From Nemertoderma westbladi (taxonomy: Eukaryota > Xenacoelomorpha > Nemertodermatida > Nemertodermatidae), in NCBI GenBank assembly GCA_032718475.1, contig JAUCBJ010009156.1:25493-89492 (forward strand): a DNA stretch of 64,000 nt, read 5' to 3'. A program made the translations under genes and the position numbers. Shown one piece after another: positions 34,101-39,556 of this stretch (position 1 is the first letter of the stretch; each line of letters begins with the position of its first letter). Below the pieces are notes generated by a model. It was not told the origin of the DNA, searched no databases, and saw only the letters and a list, made by a program, of their open reading frames with translations.

Positions 34101-37100
34101 TCCCCCAGGTGGGTTGTAACCCTACTCCCCCAGGTGGGTTGTAACACTAATCCCCCAGGTGGGTTGTAACCCTACTCCCCCAGGTGGGTTGTATTGTAAC
34201 CCTACTCCCCCAGGTGGGTTGTAACCCTACTCCCCCGAGGTGGGTTGAAACCCTACTCCCCCAGGTGGGTTGTATTGTAACCCTACTCCCCCAGGTGGGT
34301 TGTATTGTAACCCTACTCCCCCAGGTGGGTTGTAACCCTACTCCCCCAGGTGGGTTGTAACACTAATCCCCCAGGTGGGTTGTAACCCTACTCCCCCAGG
34401 TGGGTTGTATTGTAACCCTACTCCCCCAGGTGGGTTGTAACCCTACTCCCCCGAGGTGGGTTGTAACCCTACTCCCCCAGGTGGGTTGTATTGTAACCCT
34501 ACTCCCCCAGGTGGGTTGTAACCCTACTCCCCCAGGTGGGTTGTAACCCTACTCCCCCAGGTGGGTTGTAACACTAATCCCCCAGGTGGGTTGTAACACT
34601 AATCCCCCAGGTGGGTTGTAACACTACTCCCTAGGGTCGGTTATGTCGTTAATTTGTTAATTTTACACAATTAAAATATAATAGGTATAATAGTATGAGT
34701 TTATAGAATTATATTTCAATAATATCATTGATCATGACTACACTTTTCCACAGCAATATTTACGCTTACTTCCGCCATCAGAGATGAAGTTGAACTGGGA
34801 TGCAAATGACCAATACTGTTATAAGATTAGTATCAGCCAATCAGTGCACGGTACGGTATTGGGTGCCATGGCAATGACCGGGTTCACTGTAGTCTTCAAC
34901 CGAGCCTCAAAGACAATTGGATTTGCTCACACTACCTGTTCCAGTAAGTAATATTAATTGTACGTACCCTATACATTCTACATTATACAATACATTACTT
35001 TTAGGAGGTTATCTTTTAGCAATTAAATGTGTTTCTGTATATTGAGGGGCGAGCCACGAAGTGAGCGCAACCTTAGCATAGGGGTACCATTAACGAGTTG
35101 TATGTCGTCGTCCAATTTTTGATCGCTAATAGTTCGGTCATTCCTTGATGAAATTAAACTAATCTTAGTACGTATTAGTGTTGCAACGGGATCCCGATCC
35201 CGAAAATTGTGGATCCCGATCCCGTTGCAACACTAGTACGTATCCAGTCCGCCAAAAGTTTAGAAAGAATCTGAAGTTTGGTCAAAAACCAGACAGTGTG
35301 TCAGTCGGTACTGAGTCTAGTGCTGCCTTCGTCTTCGTAGTGTGGGGCCTTCGTCCACGTCCACGTCTACCTACATTTATTATACCAAAGTAAATATTGT
35401 TTGTGTACAAACACACATGAGCAACAATTGCTGGCTTGTTTCCTATTACTAGCCAGTTTCACATAAACATTTATATTATTCTTTTAACAAATAAATATTT
35501 AATTAATCTAATTTTTATTAATTTAAATTAAATAAACAAACAAACTTTACTTACAATATATTTTCCTTAAATTAAATTAAATATTATTCATTTTATTTAA
35601 TTATCATTGAATCTTTTAATAAATACCCGAGTATTTCACCAATCCGTTTCTCTACAAATAGTTAGTTTTCCGTATTCAATGTCGCCTTTTCTTAACAATA
35701 AATCGAGGAATTATCTTAGTTTGTTGCGTTCCGATAATATCAACGGAATTCTTAACGACCGCTATTTGGGTGGCTTTAGCAGGAGATTTAACCTTCTTAT
35801 TTACAGTTTCCAACACAACTGAATGACTTTGTTTATCTTTTACCTTTTTGTGGGAAGGCACGGATGGCACCGCCGTGGTTGCCGCTAAACGGGGCGGTTT
35901 CCTTGGAGTTGAAGGAACAACTTGTTCGAAGTCGTCCATTTCATTATCGCTGGTCGTAAAGAAATTCCCACCAAACACTTGTTTACTATTGTCCGGGTCC
36001 CCGGACACTGTCCGGATATCTTTCTTACCATTTACCTTGGGGGGCCATTTACTTCTACGGTTTATTGATTCTTCTTTCTCTTTTCTCACGGATTTTATTT
36101 CCTTCCCTTTGTATTTATCCCTTCCCACGCTATCTCGCGGTTGGTTATTATCGCTTTCATCTCCCTTTGTATCAACTGCTCCCCCGACATTCGCCTTAGT
36201 TTTACTTCGTTTCGCGGGAGTAAATAATTCCTCGAAGTTATTTTGTCTCTTCTGTTGTACGGGTTTAACGGTCTTGGCAGCCGCAAACAGAGAATCGAAA
36301 TCCACTCGCGTACCCTCAGCGCCGTTTCCTCTCCCTTTGGGACCGCGGACATTCGCTTTACTAAACAGCGAATCGAATGTTGCTGATTTTCCTCCGGATT
36401 GGTGACTATTTCTCACACCGGTTGTGTTACTCGGGGTGGTTGGTGGGTCGGTGTGGGTAGACAGACCCGTCGCTGGGTCGATGTGGGTAGACAGACCCGT
36501 CGCTGGGTCGGTGTGGGTAGACAGACCCGTCGCTGGGTCGGTGTGAGTAGACAGACCCGTCGCTGGGTCGGTGTGGGTAGACAGACCCGTCGTTGGGTCG
36601 GTGTGAGTAGACAGACCCGTCGCTGGATCGGTGTGGGTAGACAGACCCGTCGCTGGGTCGGTGCGGGTTGACAGACCCGTCGCTGGGTCGGTGTGGGTAG
36701 ACAGACCCGTCGCTGGGTCGGTGCGGGTTGACAGACACGTCGCTGGGTCGGTGTGAGTAGACAGAACCGTCGCTGGGTCGGTGTGGGTAGACAGACCCGT
36801 CGCTGGGTCGGTGTGGGTAGACAGACCCGTCGCTGGGTCCGTGTAGGTAGACAGACCCTTCGCTGTGGCTGTAACTCTCACCGCTGCGGCGTCTCCTCCA
36901 CCGTTGCGGCCCCCCGATTGGCGCCGCTGTGCCGCTATAAAACTTCCCTCTTCGGGTCTACCAACTCTTATTGGTGATAACGTTATTGTGTTTTGGTTTA
37001 GCGTTGCAACAGGTCGGGCGGTTCTACTCAATATGTACTTGGGGTCCAGAGTGAGCCCCGATCTGACTCCAGCGCCCATGGTAATCTGCCCAACAGCGCC

Positions 37101-39556
37101 CGTGGCAGTGTGCACAGCAGCGCCCATGGCAGTCTGCCCAGCAGCGCCCATGGCAGTCTGCCCTGCAGCGCCCATGGCAGTCTGCCCAGCAGCGCCCGTG
37201 GCTCCCCCAGCTCGTTCCAACGACACATGAGTCTGGAACGGTGTCTTAGCGAACCGCAACCTGGCCGAGCACAATGATGGCGACTTGGCGTGGATATCGC
37301 CGAGGATTTCGCCTATAATCGCGAGCGGGTCGCATCGCGGGAGCGGCAACGGGCGGCACTTCCGAACGCAGACCGACGGGTAGGTAAACAGTTTCCCTGG
37401 CAACGGGAGGAACGAGACGTTGAAATAAAACAATCCCTGGTCAGACTCGGGGAGTCTATACCCATAGAGATTCTTCCAATACTTTCTGAGTTCCTTGTAC
37501 GTTGTTAACGGACCCTGTTGGTTCACTGAGTGGGAGATACTGCTAACCAATCCTTTCTTACCTGTAGGGAAGACCACGCACCAGGGATTGCCTATAGCAG
37601 ACTCCTGGATATCAGAGGAGGATGTGCTGGATAGGAACTCCTCAATGTCGGTCGAATTTATGCCGAAATCTTGGAGGTTTATTTGTGGGATGTTGACGTT
37701 GTTTGGAATTACTTGGAGGCAGATCTCCCCATCTCTTAGATTCAGGCGAATTCTAAGTGATTCGTGTTTTCCTGGGACAGAGAGAAAGTCTCTGCCTTTA
37801 ACGTAATAGTCTGAGACGCGGTTCCACTGCGGGGCTAGACGAGACAGTATGGTGTAAGACAGGCAGGCTTCCACCACGTGCTTACTAACAGGTAACTCTT
37901 TGGATACTCCGCTCAAACCAATCTTACTCAAATAGTTGAGCGGTTTATCTCTCTCGTCGTTTCTAACAGCCACGTAGAAACGGCGGTCGCTGGACCAGCA
38001 CGGCGAGCAAATTGTACTCGGTACCATGAAGAGCAGCTCCCGGCATCTGATGGTTCGTTGCGTGCAGAGCGGTCGGTCTGCGGTTGAACAGCTTTCCGGT
38101 AGATCCACGGCGTATGACGCGAGGTCGTCGTGTGTAAACGTAGCAAATAGCAATGCCGTGCAAGTATTTGCCATTATCTACTGGTTACGGTACCCGTACC
38201 GGTAGGCCTAGCTTACTTCATTTATTAGTGGATAATGAAAGTAACTTAGTTAGAATAGTGAAAACTGCAGTAATGCAGGCTCTTACTGCAGTCTGTAAGA
38301 CTACATAAAGCCGATGATATCGGTACCGGTAGTCGAAAATGAAACATTTTAACCGTGATCCCAACTCCATTGTTGGTGTTATCAAGTAAAGGGGGGCACT
38401 AAACAAATAGTATTCTGTATGGCCTACCAGTTAAATGTAAAAGCAATTCCAATTGCAACCTTGTTGTGTTTGTATTAGTAGCTCTATGGAAAATTTCCAT
38501 ATTAATCTGCATTTGCTATGATTTAGGCCACATTTAATTTTTTTTTATATTAACAAAATTACTTTATTTGTTTGGGGATTATGAAAACAGAAACAAAATG
38601 AACTAAATTATGTTAAATTTTGATTGGTTAAATGTGTTAAATGTTAAATTTAGATCTTGGTTGACCTGCAGCAAAAAAAACCATGTATAACAACCTCGGC
38701 CTTCGGCCTCGGTAGTTATACGGTATATTTTGCTTCATGTGAACATATCGGATCCGTATACCCTTTAAAGTATGGAATAATATCAGTTTATTTTTTATTA
38801 ATCCTCTTTAAAAAAAATAATTAAATGTGGCCTAAATCAACCACCGTACTATTAATATAAAGTATCACACACTACCCAGCCACAAATTGTATTTTGAATT
38901 ACAATAATTTAATTATGAACTGGAGTTTTTCTGCTCCGAAACTATTATAAAAACTGCGCTTTTTTCTATTAATAATTTCTGCCGCCTTCAAGAACAAATA
39001 AACAAACTGTATAAGTAACTTGTATATTATGTAGCTAATTGTTTATCGTTTGTATATTTATACTTGAAGATGGCCCTAGCGGCATAAAATTATTGAAAAA
39101 TCAGTTTTTATAATAGTTTCGGTGTAGAAAAACAATAATTAATACACAAAAAAAAACAAAAAATAATTATAACTAAATTATTTGAATTCTAAATGGATGC
39201 CCTAAAGTCGACTTATTGTCTTATTGTCGTCTTATTGTAATTGTTATATTAATGTCGTTTATACTTTTCTAGGAATGGCGGAGCTCGATATCCCTTTGGT
39301 ACTCGGTCCGTTTACCGACGTGAACGCTAATTACTCAGACTGCCAGTTTCTCGCTCCAGACATCGACCATTCCGCAGTAACTGTTGTAGCGTACGTTGTG
39401 GTTGCGTTGGGGATAGTCTGCGTGATACCGGTGGTCATTATAGGCCTAATGTCGTTGTATAAGTGGTGGTATGTTAGATACAAGATCCCAGGCAGAAGTC
39501 ACAATGTACGGGTGCAGTCCAATCTATTGGAAGATTTAGACAGTTCAGAGCATTGA
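12966..39556 (+). CDS. BACE: beta-secretase (BACE-like) transmembrane aspartic protease, 8 coding exons
   Basis: Exons 12966-13142, 24497-24648, 25232-25397, 25663-25785, 26318-26499, 32093-32297, 34754-34943 and 39273-39556 join in phase into 492 aa (human BACE1 has 501). Order: signal peptide, short pro-part, VSIGTPPQK, first active Asp in VDTGSSN (D65), flap Tyr in GYTEG, FFINGSGWEGIMGLAY, second Asp in DSGTTNL (D260), QQYLRLLP-like PQQYLR, a membrane helix near the C-terminus and a short tail with LLEDLD. Spacing of the two Asp residues (195) matches BACE1. The family cleaves type I membrane proteins in acidic endosomes. All introns have GT..AG ends. Introns 5 and 6 begin with huge minisatellites copied from the splice donor. 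Two genes lie on the other strand in introns 1 and 7. Whether it is closer to BACE1 or BACE2 cannot be said. Confidence 0.92.
13166..14627. mobile_element. non-autonomous hAT-type element, 1.46 kb palindrome, in intron 1
   Basis: Ends are perfect inverted repeats CAGGGCTGGCAAA / TTTGCCAGCCCTG, and both sides carry the same 8-bp target duplication GGCCTACC (13158-13165 and 14628-14635), the length made by hAT transposases. Inside, an AGGTTTTT-rich arm and an array of TAATTACCACAATAT / ACAGAACTCAAGTGTC units (about 88 bp, several copies) is followed, from about 14100, by the same array on the other strand, then the AAAAACC-rich arm. No transposase is present; short frames over the array are repeat artefacts. 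Confidence 0.9.
14636..15074. other. intron 1 sequence without recognised gene
   Basis: Contains a GC-rich stretch with CTGCAG words and GGGTGGG runs (14640-14750) and then ordinary intron sequence. I see no gene. Confidence 0.4.
15075..15665 (+). pseudogene. degenerate LINE reverse transcriptase fragments
   Basis: The frame at 15110-15250 reads SPDGETRFFSILAG then LQGDTLA, the region before the palm of LINE RTs (GVxQGDxLAP). At 15265-15370 another piece reads SSDAQLLLNKVERAAKEVGL, the conserved segment behind the YADD box. The catalytic box itself is missing. At 15480-15640 KAWKRTV-like remains may be the C-terminal part. Several stops and shifts; a dead 5'- and internally truncated copy. 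Confidence 0.6.
15666..15993. other. A/T-rich intron sequence
   Basis: About 330 bases of A/T-rich sequence directly downstream of the nested minus-strand gene. It probably includes that gene's 3' UTR; I see no further gene. Confidence 0.4.
15994..18303 (-). CDS. intronless type I membrane glycoprotein with an Ig-like domain, nested antisense in BACE intron 1
   Basis: 769 aa in a single frame. An N-terminal hydrophobic stretch (MIYELLVSIILISGLRK) fits a signal peptide. The large outer part has many N-X-S/T sites and many cysteines. Around residues 545-610 an Ig-like pattern is visible (FTLQCNYD, VKWYY, GQYVCEME), and a further beta-rich domain with FLWYAPDGELINYG follows. A strong membrane helix at about 723-749 (FIICGLCAITLFLLGIVGI) is followed by a short basic tail of about 20 residues. 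TATATATATA lies a few bases upstream of the ATG on the minus strand. I do not recognise the family; receptor, adhesion molecule, or a captured glycoprotein are all possible. The clean 2.3-kb frame means it is or was recently under selection. Confidence 0.75.
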   Translation of the reverse strand: MIYELLVSIILISGLRKPNGEKIQNGCEEKLSGMDWYFSLDGTDGTSPIIFKCPNVTDKITHKGQPSGLTRQYHTSAKFKTYPYDITTCVMHVGADKSFLDHFIIDEGLSECGDESNRWSVRDEIDSYINNINNIMLSTNYSNFKYETSAFGFAIGARYLVHDSCLDDALNNDSYTLAVFGTNETFCMKILFRYDDKLNWITRQFHDQGGNEGKSSSPCNSKLSHRKIIPDEASLTQRSNILEINRGYKDINGGVISFDEFINEVTRELAEIVYNAPSKVAEKRKSIVKAYYHSDNKCVFKNLTSDISYVNYFNHSQRTSKRLMRTLDPCTIQTMKHSSNGVDCLNYVPQSWQLRCICPISYIGESAADNVTTCIVPYMRDTWRPVNCFLYNSDKILPKLNKNDIEDAFTGNTDQIEFSTIRKHDVKTPEGKASQLYFSIPNTSHNIDSITLRRNLTFTCVAKHVALPPLLPTPHCSVTVTAVFPPNNINITDTKGNLISAIFILMTHNVTYQYSNETKKSNITGVFTLQCNYDRANPEPKVKWYYINDARKSVSNESVFNLDTRKEVKGQYVCEMETQYFKVPVVKTNLLVTELELKLIQDARGIQTRSLDSKSNQVFASTTSKVIIKWGFHGNSLDDVMTASPVQFLWYAPDGELINYGSNNRVLERKFTVEGVYSATIKGDRIVNVDGERHTTIKFNVSIIRSENKYEPPRSKTQSAPSLHIPALFIICGLCAITLFLLGIVGIITDSCDEGRNRKIKVHESKYSN
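18418..18440 (+). repeat. C-run
   Basis: A run of about 18 C followed by TCCCCC, next to the left arm of the foldback repeat. Run length may be inexact in the assembly. Confidence 0.7.
18441..19233. repeat. 0.8-kb foldback repeat
   Basis: The left arm (AATTTTTCTACAAATC... CAACGAAATTCAAAT) and the right arm (...GATTTGTAGAAAAATT) are inverted copies over roughly 280 bases each, with a central spacer of about 230 bases holding AATAAATA words. Shared blocks include CATGAAATTTGAAACAGAG and TTGAACGCCCATATCTCAGC. No transposase. Small frames in it are not genes. Confidence 0.8.
19234..19992 (+). repeat. 32-bp minisatellite
   Basis: About 24 units of AGTTCCGCCCGTGGCTACAT plus TTTGTTCTTAT, with point changes (CCATGG or CCACGG in place of CCGTGG, AAGTTC in place of TTGTTC). 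It starts directly at the end of the foldback. A single inverted unit reappears at about 22683-22705 (GTAGCCACGGGCGGAACT). Confidence 0.9.
20281..20477 (+). pseudogene. LINE reverse transcriptase fragment (N-terminal part)
   Basis: Reads KACGPDRLYYEHAKQALPLI then FNLCLDAGRLPAIWKQNFI and ILYKGKGSIADPNSR, the classic start of a LINE RT (GPD...P..W....I..IYKGKG..DP..YR). It breaks off after NSR, where a foldback repeat begins. The C-terminal part of what may be the same copy lies at 21960-22340. Confidence 0.75.
20478..21700. repeat. foldback repeat interrupting a LINE
   Basis: Arms at about 20652-20870 and 21468-21668 are inverted copies at roughly 90 percent identity (GGTCATGCAGCG..., GCCGATC, TTGCCAAGGTAACCGGGT). 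The centre of about 600 bases is A/T-rich and holds two CCATGGAAA(T/C) words. No coding sign. Confidence 0.7.
21960..22340 (+). pseudogene. LINE fragment, probably the C-terminal part
   Basis: The frame from about 21989 reads KPNVRDAFAAYRQERELNFD and FNGPDFITSTWKK. This resembles the region after the RT in LINEs with a reduced C-terminus, but I cannot name the clade. Its position behind the foldback suggests it belongs with the fragment at 20281. Confidence 0.4.
22341..22845. other. A/T-rich intron sequence
   Basis: Contains TGTTCTAGAACATTTAAAAC (22607) and GCTAGTATAAAA, words also seen at 20210-20260, so this stretch and the one at 20130-20280 look like a duplicated pair flanking the LINE and foldback. 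Confidence 0.5.
22846..24415 (+). repeat. 21-bp minisatellite, about 74 units
   Basis: Units of AGTTCCGTACTCCTCCCCACT with a few fixed variants (CTCTTCCCC, CTACCC, CCCCAAT, GTGCTC). Since 21 is a multiple of three, long frames stay open on both strands (SSVLLPT on plus, STELVGR on minus); I regard both as by-products. A lone unit occurs at 20058-20080, before the LINE. The array ends about 80 bases before exon 2. Confidence 0.92.
24497..24648 (+). CDS. BACE: BACE-like exon 2 (first catalytic Asp)
   Basis: 152 bases, ending in phase 2. It encodes INVLVDTGSSNLAVACTSFP with the first active-site DTG, and the flap region with the Tyr of GYTEGN. Acceptor TTTTTTTTAG, donor CTT|GTAAGT. Confidence 0.9.
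24649..25231 (+). other. BACE intron 2
   Basis: 583 bases, A/T-rich, with a short inverted pair GTCCGCAGATGCGGAC and GTCCGCACTTTTGC near 24942-24985. Nothing else is seen. Confidence 0.6.
25232..25397 (+). CDS. BACE: BACE-like exon 3
   Basis: 166 bases, ending in phase 0. It encodes SGPLVSDLVSYSNND and FFINGSGWEGIMGLAYQRLA, a block highly conserved in beta-secretases. Acceptor TTACCTTTAG; donor AAG|GTGCGC. Confidence 0.9.
25533..25553 (+). repeat. G-run in intron 3
   Basis: About 20 G in a row in the 265-base intron 3. The exact length is uncertain in any assembly. It could form a G-quadruplex in the coding strand of the pre-mRNA. Confidence 0.7.
25663..25785 (+). CDS. BACE: BACE-like exon 4
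   Basis: 41 codons, phase 0 on both sides. It encodes PTPNVEPYWDSLITNSDVAD, FAMQLCGVED and LNGVM. The donor is ATG|GTTGGT, a weaker site; the next GT (GTGAGA) would give a stop after joining, so I chose the first. Confidence 0.85.
25786..26317 (+). other. BACE intron 4
   Basis: 532 A/T-rich bases. I see no gene or repeat of note. Confidence 0.6.
26318..26499 (+). CDS. BACE: BACE-like exon 5 (second catalytic Asp)
   Basis: 182 bases, ending in phase 2 with the donor CT|GTGAGT. It encodes GGVSESQYKGN, QRYYEIIVTDITVDG, LDCKEYNNDRAIV and the second active-site motif DSGTTNL. The last 37 bases of the exon are the founder sequence of the array that follows. Confidence 0.9.
26462..32009 (+). repeat. 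44-bp minisatellite founded on the exon 5 / intron 5 border, about 120 units
   Basis: The unit is GTAGAGCGATAGTCGATAGT + GGGACTACCAATTTACTGTG + AGTA, that is, the last 35 or so exon bases (codons for the DSGTTNL active site) plus the first intron bases with the donor GTGAGTA. Variants have GATATGGGGAC or GATATTGGGAC in place of GATAGTGGGAC, a 6-base longer linker (AGTATGAGTAGTAG), or TTTCCTTTGAGTA in which the donor GT is lost. It runs 5.5 kb and fills nearly all of intron 5. Units read in frame meet TGA at once, so only the first donor gives a full product. Confidence 0.95.
32093..32297 (+). CDS. BACE: BACE-like exon 6
   Basis: 205 bases, ending in phase 0. It encodes LTPRVYESVVESLA, FWRGEDLKCWSKS and the strand NSLTLTLIPQ. 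Acceptor CCGTTATAG; donor CAG|GTGGGT. The 3' end has AACCCTAACCCTAATCCCC, which seeds the next array. Confidence 0.9.
32280..34625 (+). repeat. 25-bp minisatellite founded on the exon 6 / intron 6 border, about 85 units
   Basis: Units of CCCTACTCCCCCAGGTGGGT + TGTAA, with a longer form ending TGTATTGTAA and variants CCCTAAT or CACTAAT. Each keeps the donor context CCCCCAG|GTGGGT of exon 6. Higher-order repetition is visible, since the block around 32820-33300 recurs around 33500-34000. It fills most of intron 6. Confidence 0.95.
34754..34943 (+). CDS. BACE: BACE-like exon 7
   Basis: 190 bases, ending in phase 1. It encodes QYLRLLPPSEMKLNWD, YCYKISISQSVHGTVLGAMA and FTVVFNRASKTIGFAHTTCS, the last part of the protease domain with its conserved cysteines. 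Acceptor TTTCCACAG; donor CCA|GTAAGT. Confidence 0.9.
34944..35675 (+). other. intron 7, first part
   Basis: A/T-rich. It includes GGGGCGAGCCACGAAGTGAG at about 35046 (a GGGGCGAGCCA word that recurs inverted at about 41230 and 57405, perhaps a repeat end), a 60-bp mini transposon at 35176, and the 3' flank of the nested minus-strand gene. Confidence 0.4.
35176..35235. mobile_element. 60-bp hAT-like micro-element (two joined inverted ends)
   Basis: Ends TAGTGTTGCAACGGGATCCC and its near-exact complement; the middle is ten bases. An exact 8-bp duplication GTACGTAT flanks it at 35168-35175 and 35236-35243. There is no room for anything but the two ends. Confidence 0.8.
35676..38174 (-). CDS. 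C18orf63: C18orf63-like protein (DUF4708), intronless, nested antisense in BACE intron 7
   Basis: 832 aa in one frame. The N-terminal 330 residues match the C18orf63 family: LSYTILSRLAPQWNRVSDYY, VKGRDFLSVPGKH, NPWCVVFPTGKKG, YWKNLYGYRLPESDQGLFYF and KLFTYPSVCVRKCRPLPLPR. Then come low-complexity parts: five GQTAMGAA units, about 14 TDPATGLSTH units of 30 bp, and a long basic, Ser/Lys-rich tail ending PRFIVKKRRH. The function of this family is not known to me. The whole gene sits inside the last intron of the protease gene, transcribed the other way. A second, partial copy at 43557-45118 ends at a gap. Confidence 0.85.
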   Translation of the reverse strand: MANTCTALLFATFTHDDLASYAVDLPESCSTADRPLCTQRTIRCRELLFMVPSTICSPCWSSDRRFYVAVRNDERDKPLNYLSKIGLSGVSKELPVSKHVVEACLSYTILSRLAPQWNRVSDYYVKGRDFLSVPGKHESLRIRLNLRDGEICLQVIPNNVNIPQINLQDFGINSTDIEEFLSSTSSSDIQESAIGNPWCVVFPTGKKGLVSSISHSVNQQGPLTTYKELRKYWKNLYGYRLPESDQGLFYFNVSFLPLPGKLFTYPSVCVRKCRPLPLPRCDPLAIIGEILGDIHAKSPSLCSARLRFAKTPFQTHVSLERAGGATGAAGQTAMGAAGQTAMGAAGQTAMGAAVHTATGAVGQITMGAGVRSGLTLDPKYILSRTARPVATLNQNTITLSPIRVGRPEEGSFIAAQRRQSGGRNGGGDAAAVRVTATAKGLSTYTDPATGLSTHTDPATGLSTHTDPATVLSTHTDPATCLSTRTDPATGLSTHTDPATGLSTRTDPATGLSTHTDPATGLSTHTDPTTGLSTHTDPATGLSTHTDPATGLSTHTDPATGLSTHIDPATGLSTHTDPPTTPSNTTGVRNSHQSGGKSATFDSLFSKANVRGPKGRGNGAEGTRVDFDSLFAAAKTVKPVQQKRQNNFEELFTPAKRSKTKANVGGAVDTKGDESDNNQPRDSVGRDKYKGKEIKSVRKEKEESINRRSKWPPKVNGKKDIRTVSGDPDNSKQVFGGNFFTTSDNEMDDFEQVVPSTPRKPPRLAATTAVPSVPSHKKVKDKQSHSVVLETVNKKVKSPAKATQIAVVKNSVDIIGTQQTKIIPRFIVKKRRH
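36440..36865 (-). repeat. 30-bp coding repeat (TDPATGLSTH)
   Basis: About 14 units of 30 bp inside the C18orf63-like gene; point changes are mostly silent or conservative, and every unit keeps the frame. Mirror frames on the plus strand (RQTRRWVGVG) are by-products. Confidence 0.9.
37075..37205 (-). repeat. 24-bp coding repeat (GQTAMGAA)
   Basis: Five to six units of 24 bp in the C18orf63-like gene, with CCCATGGCAGTCTGCCC as plus-strand core. In frame throughout. Confidence 0.85.
38175..39272. other. intron 7, last part; upstream of the C18orf63-like gene
   Basis: It must hold the promoter of the nested minus-strand gene. At 38684-38740 an imperfect palindrome GTATAACAACCTCGGCC / GGCCTCGGTAGTTATAC is seen. 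The rest is A/T-rich without gene signs. Confidence 0.45.
39273..39556 (+). CDS. BACE: BACE-like exon 8 (membrane helix and tail)
   Basis: 284 bases up to TGA. It encodes GPFTDVNANYSDCQF, the membrane helix VVAYVVVALGIVCVIPVVII, a WWYVRY border and a cytosolic tail with QSNLLEDLDSSEH. The acidic Leu-Leu stretch may act as a sorting signal, as a similar motif does in BACE1. Acceptor TACTTTTCTAG. Confidence 0.88.

Noticed and set aside
26462-34625. CRISPR-like arrays
   Set aside because: Units are tandem without unique spacers, the genome is animal, and the units derive from exon borders.
32280-34625. Telomere-like AACCCTAA words
   Set aside because: The words come from the exon 6 end and are part of a 25-bp unit with CCCCCAGGTGGG; there is no run of pure hexamers.
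36399-37230. Plus-strand frames rich in RQTRRWVGVG and AAPMAVCP
   Set aside because: Mirror images of the coding repeats in the minus-strand C18orf63-like gene.
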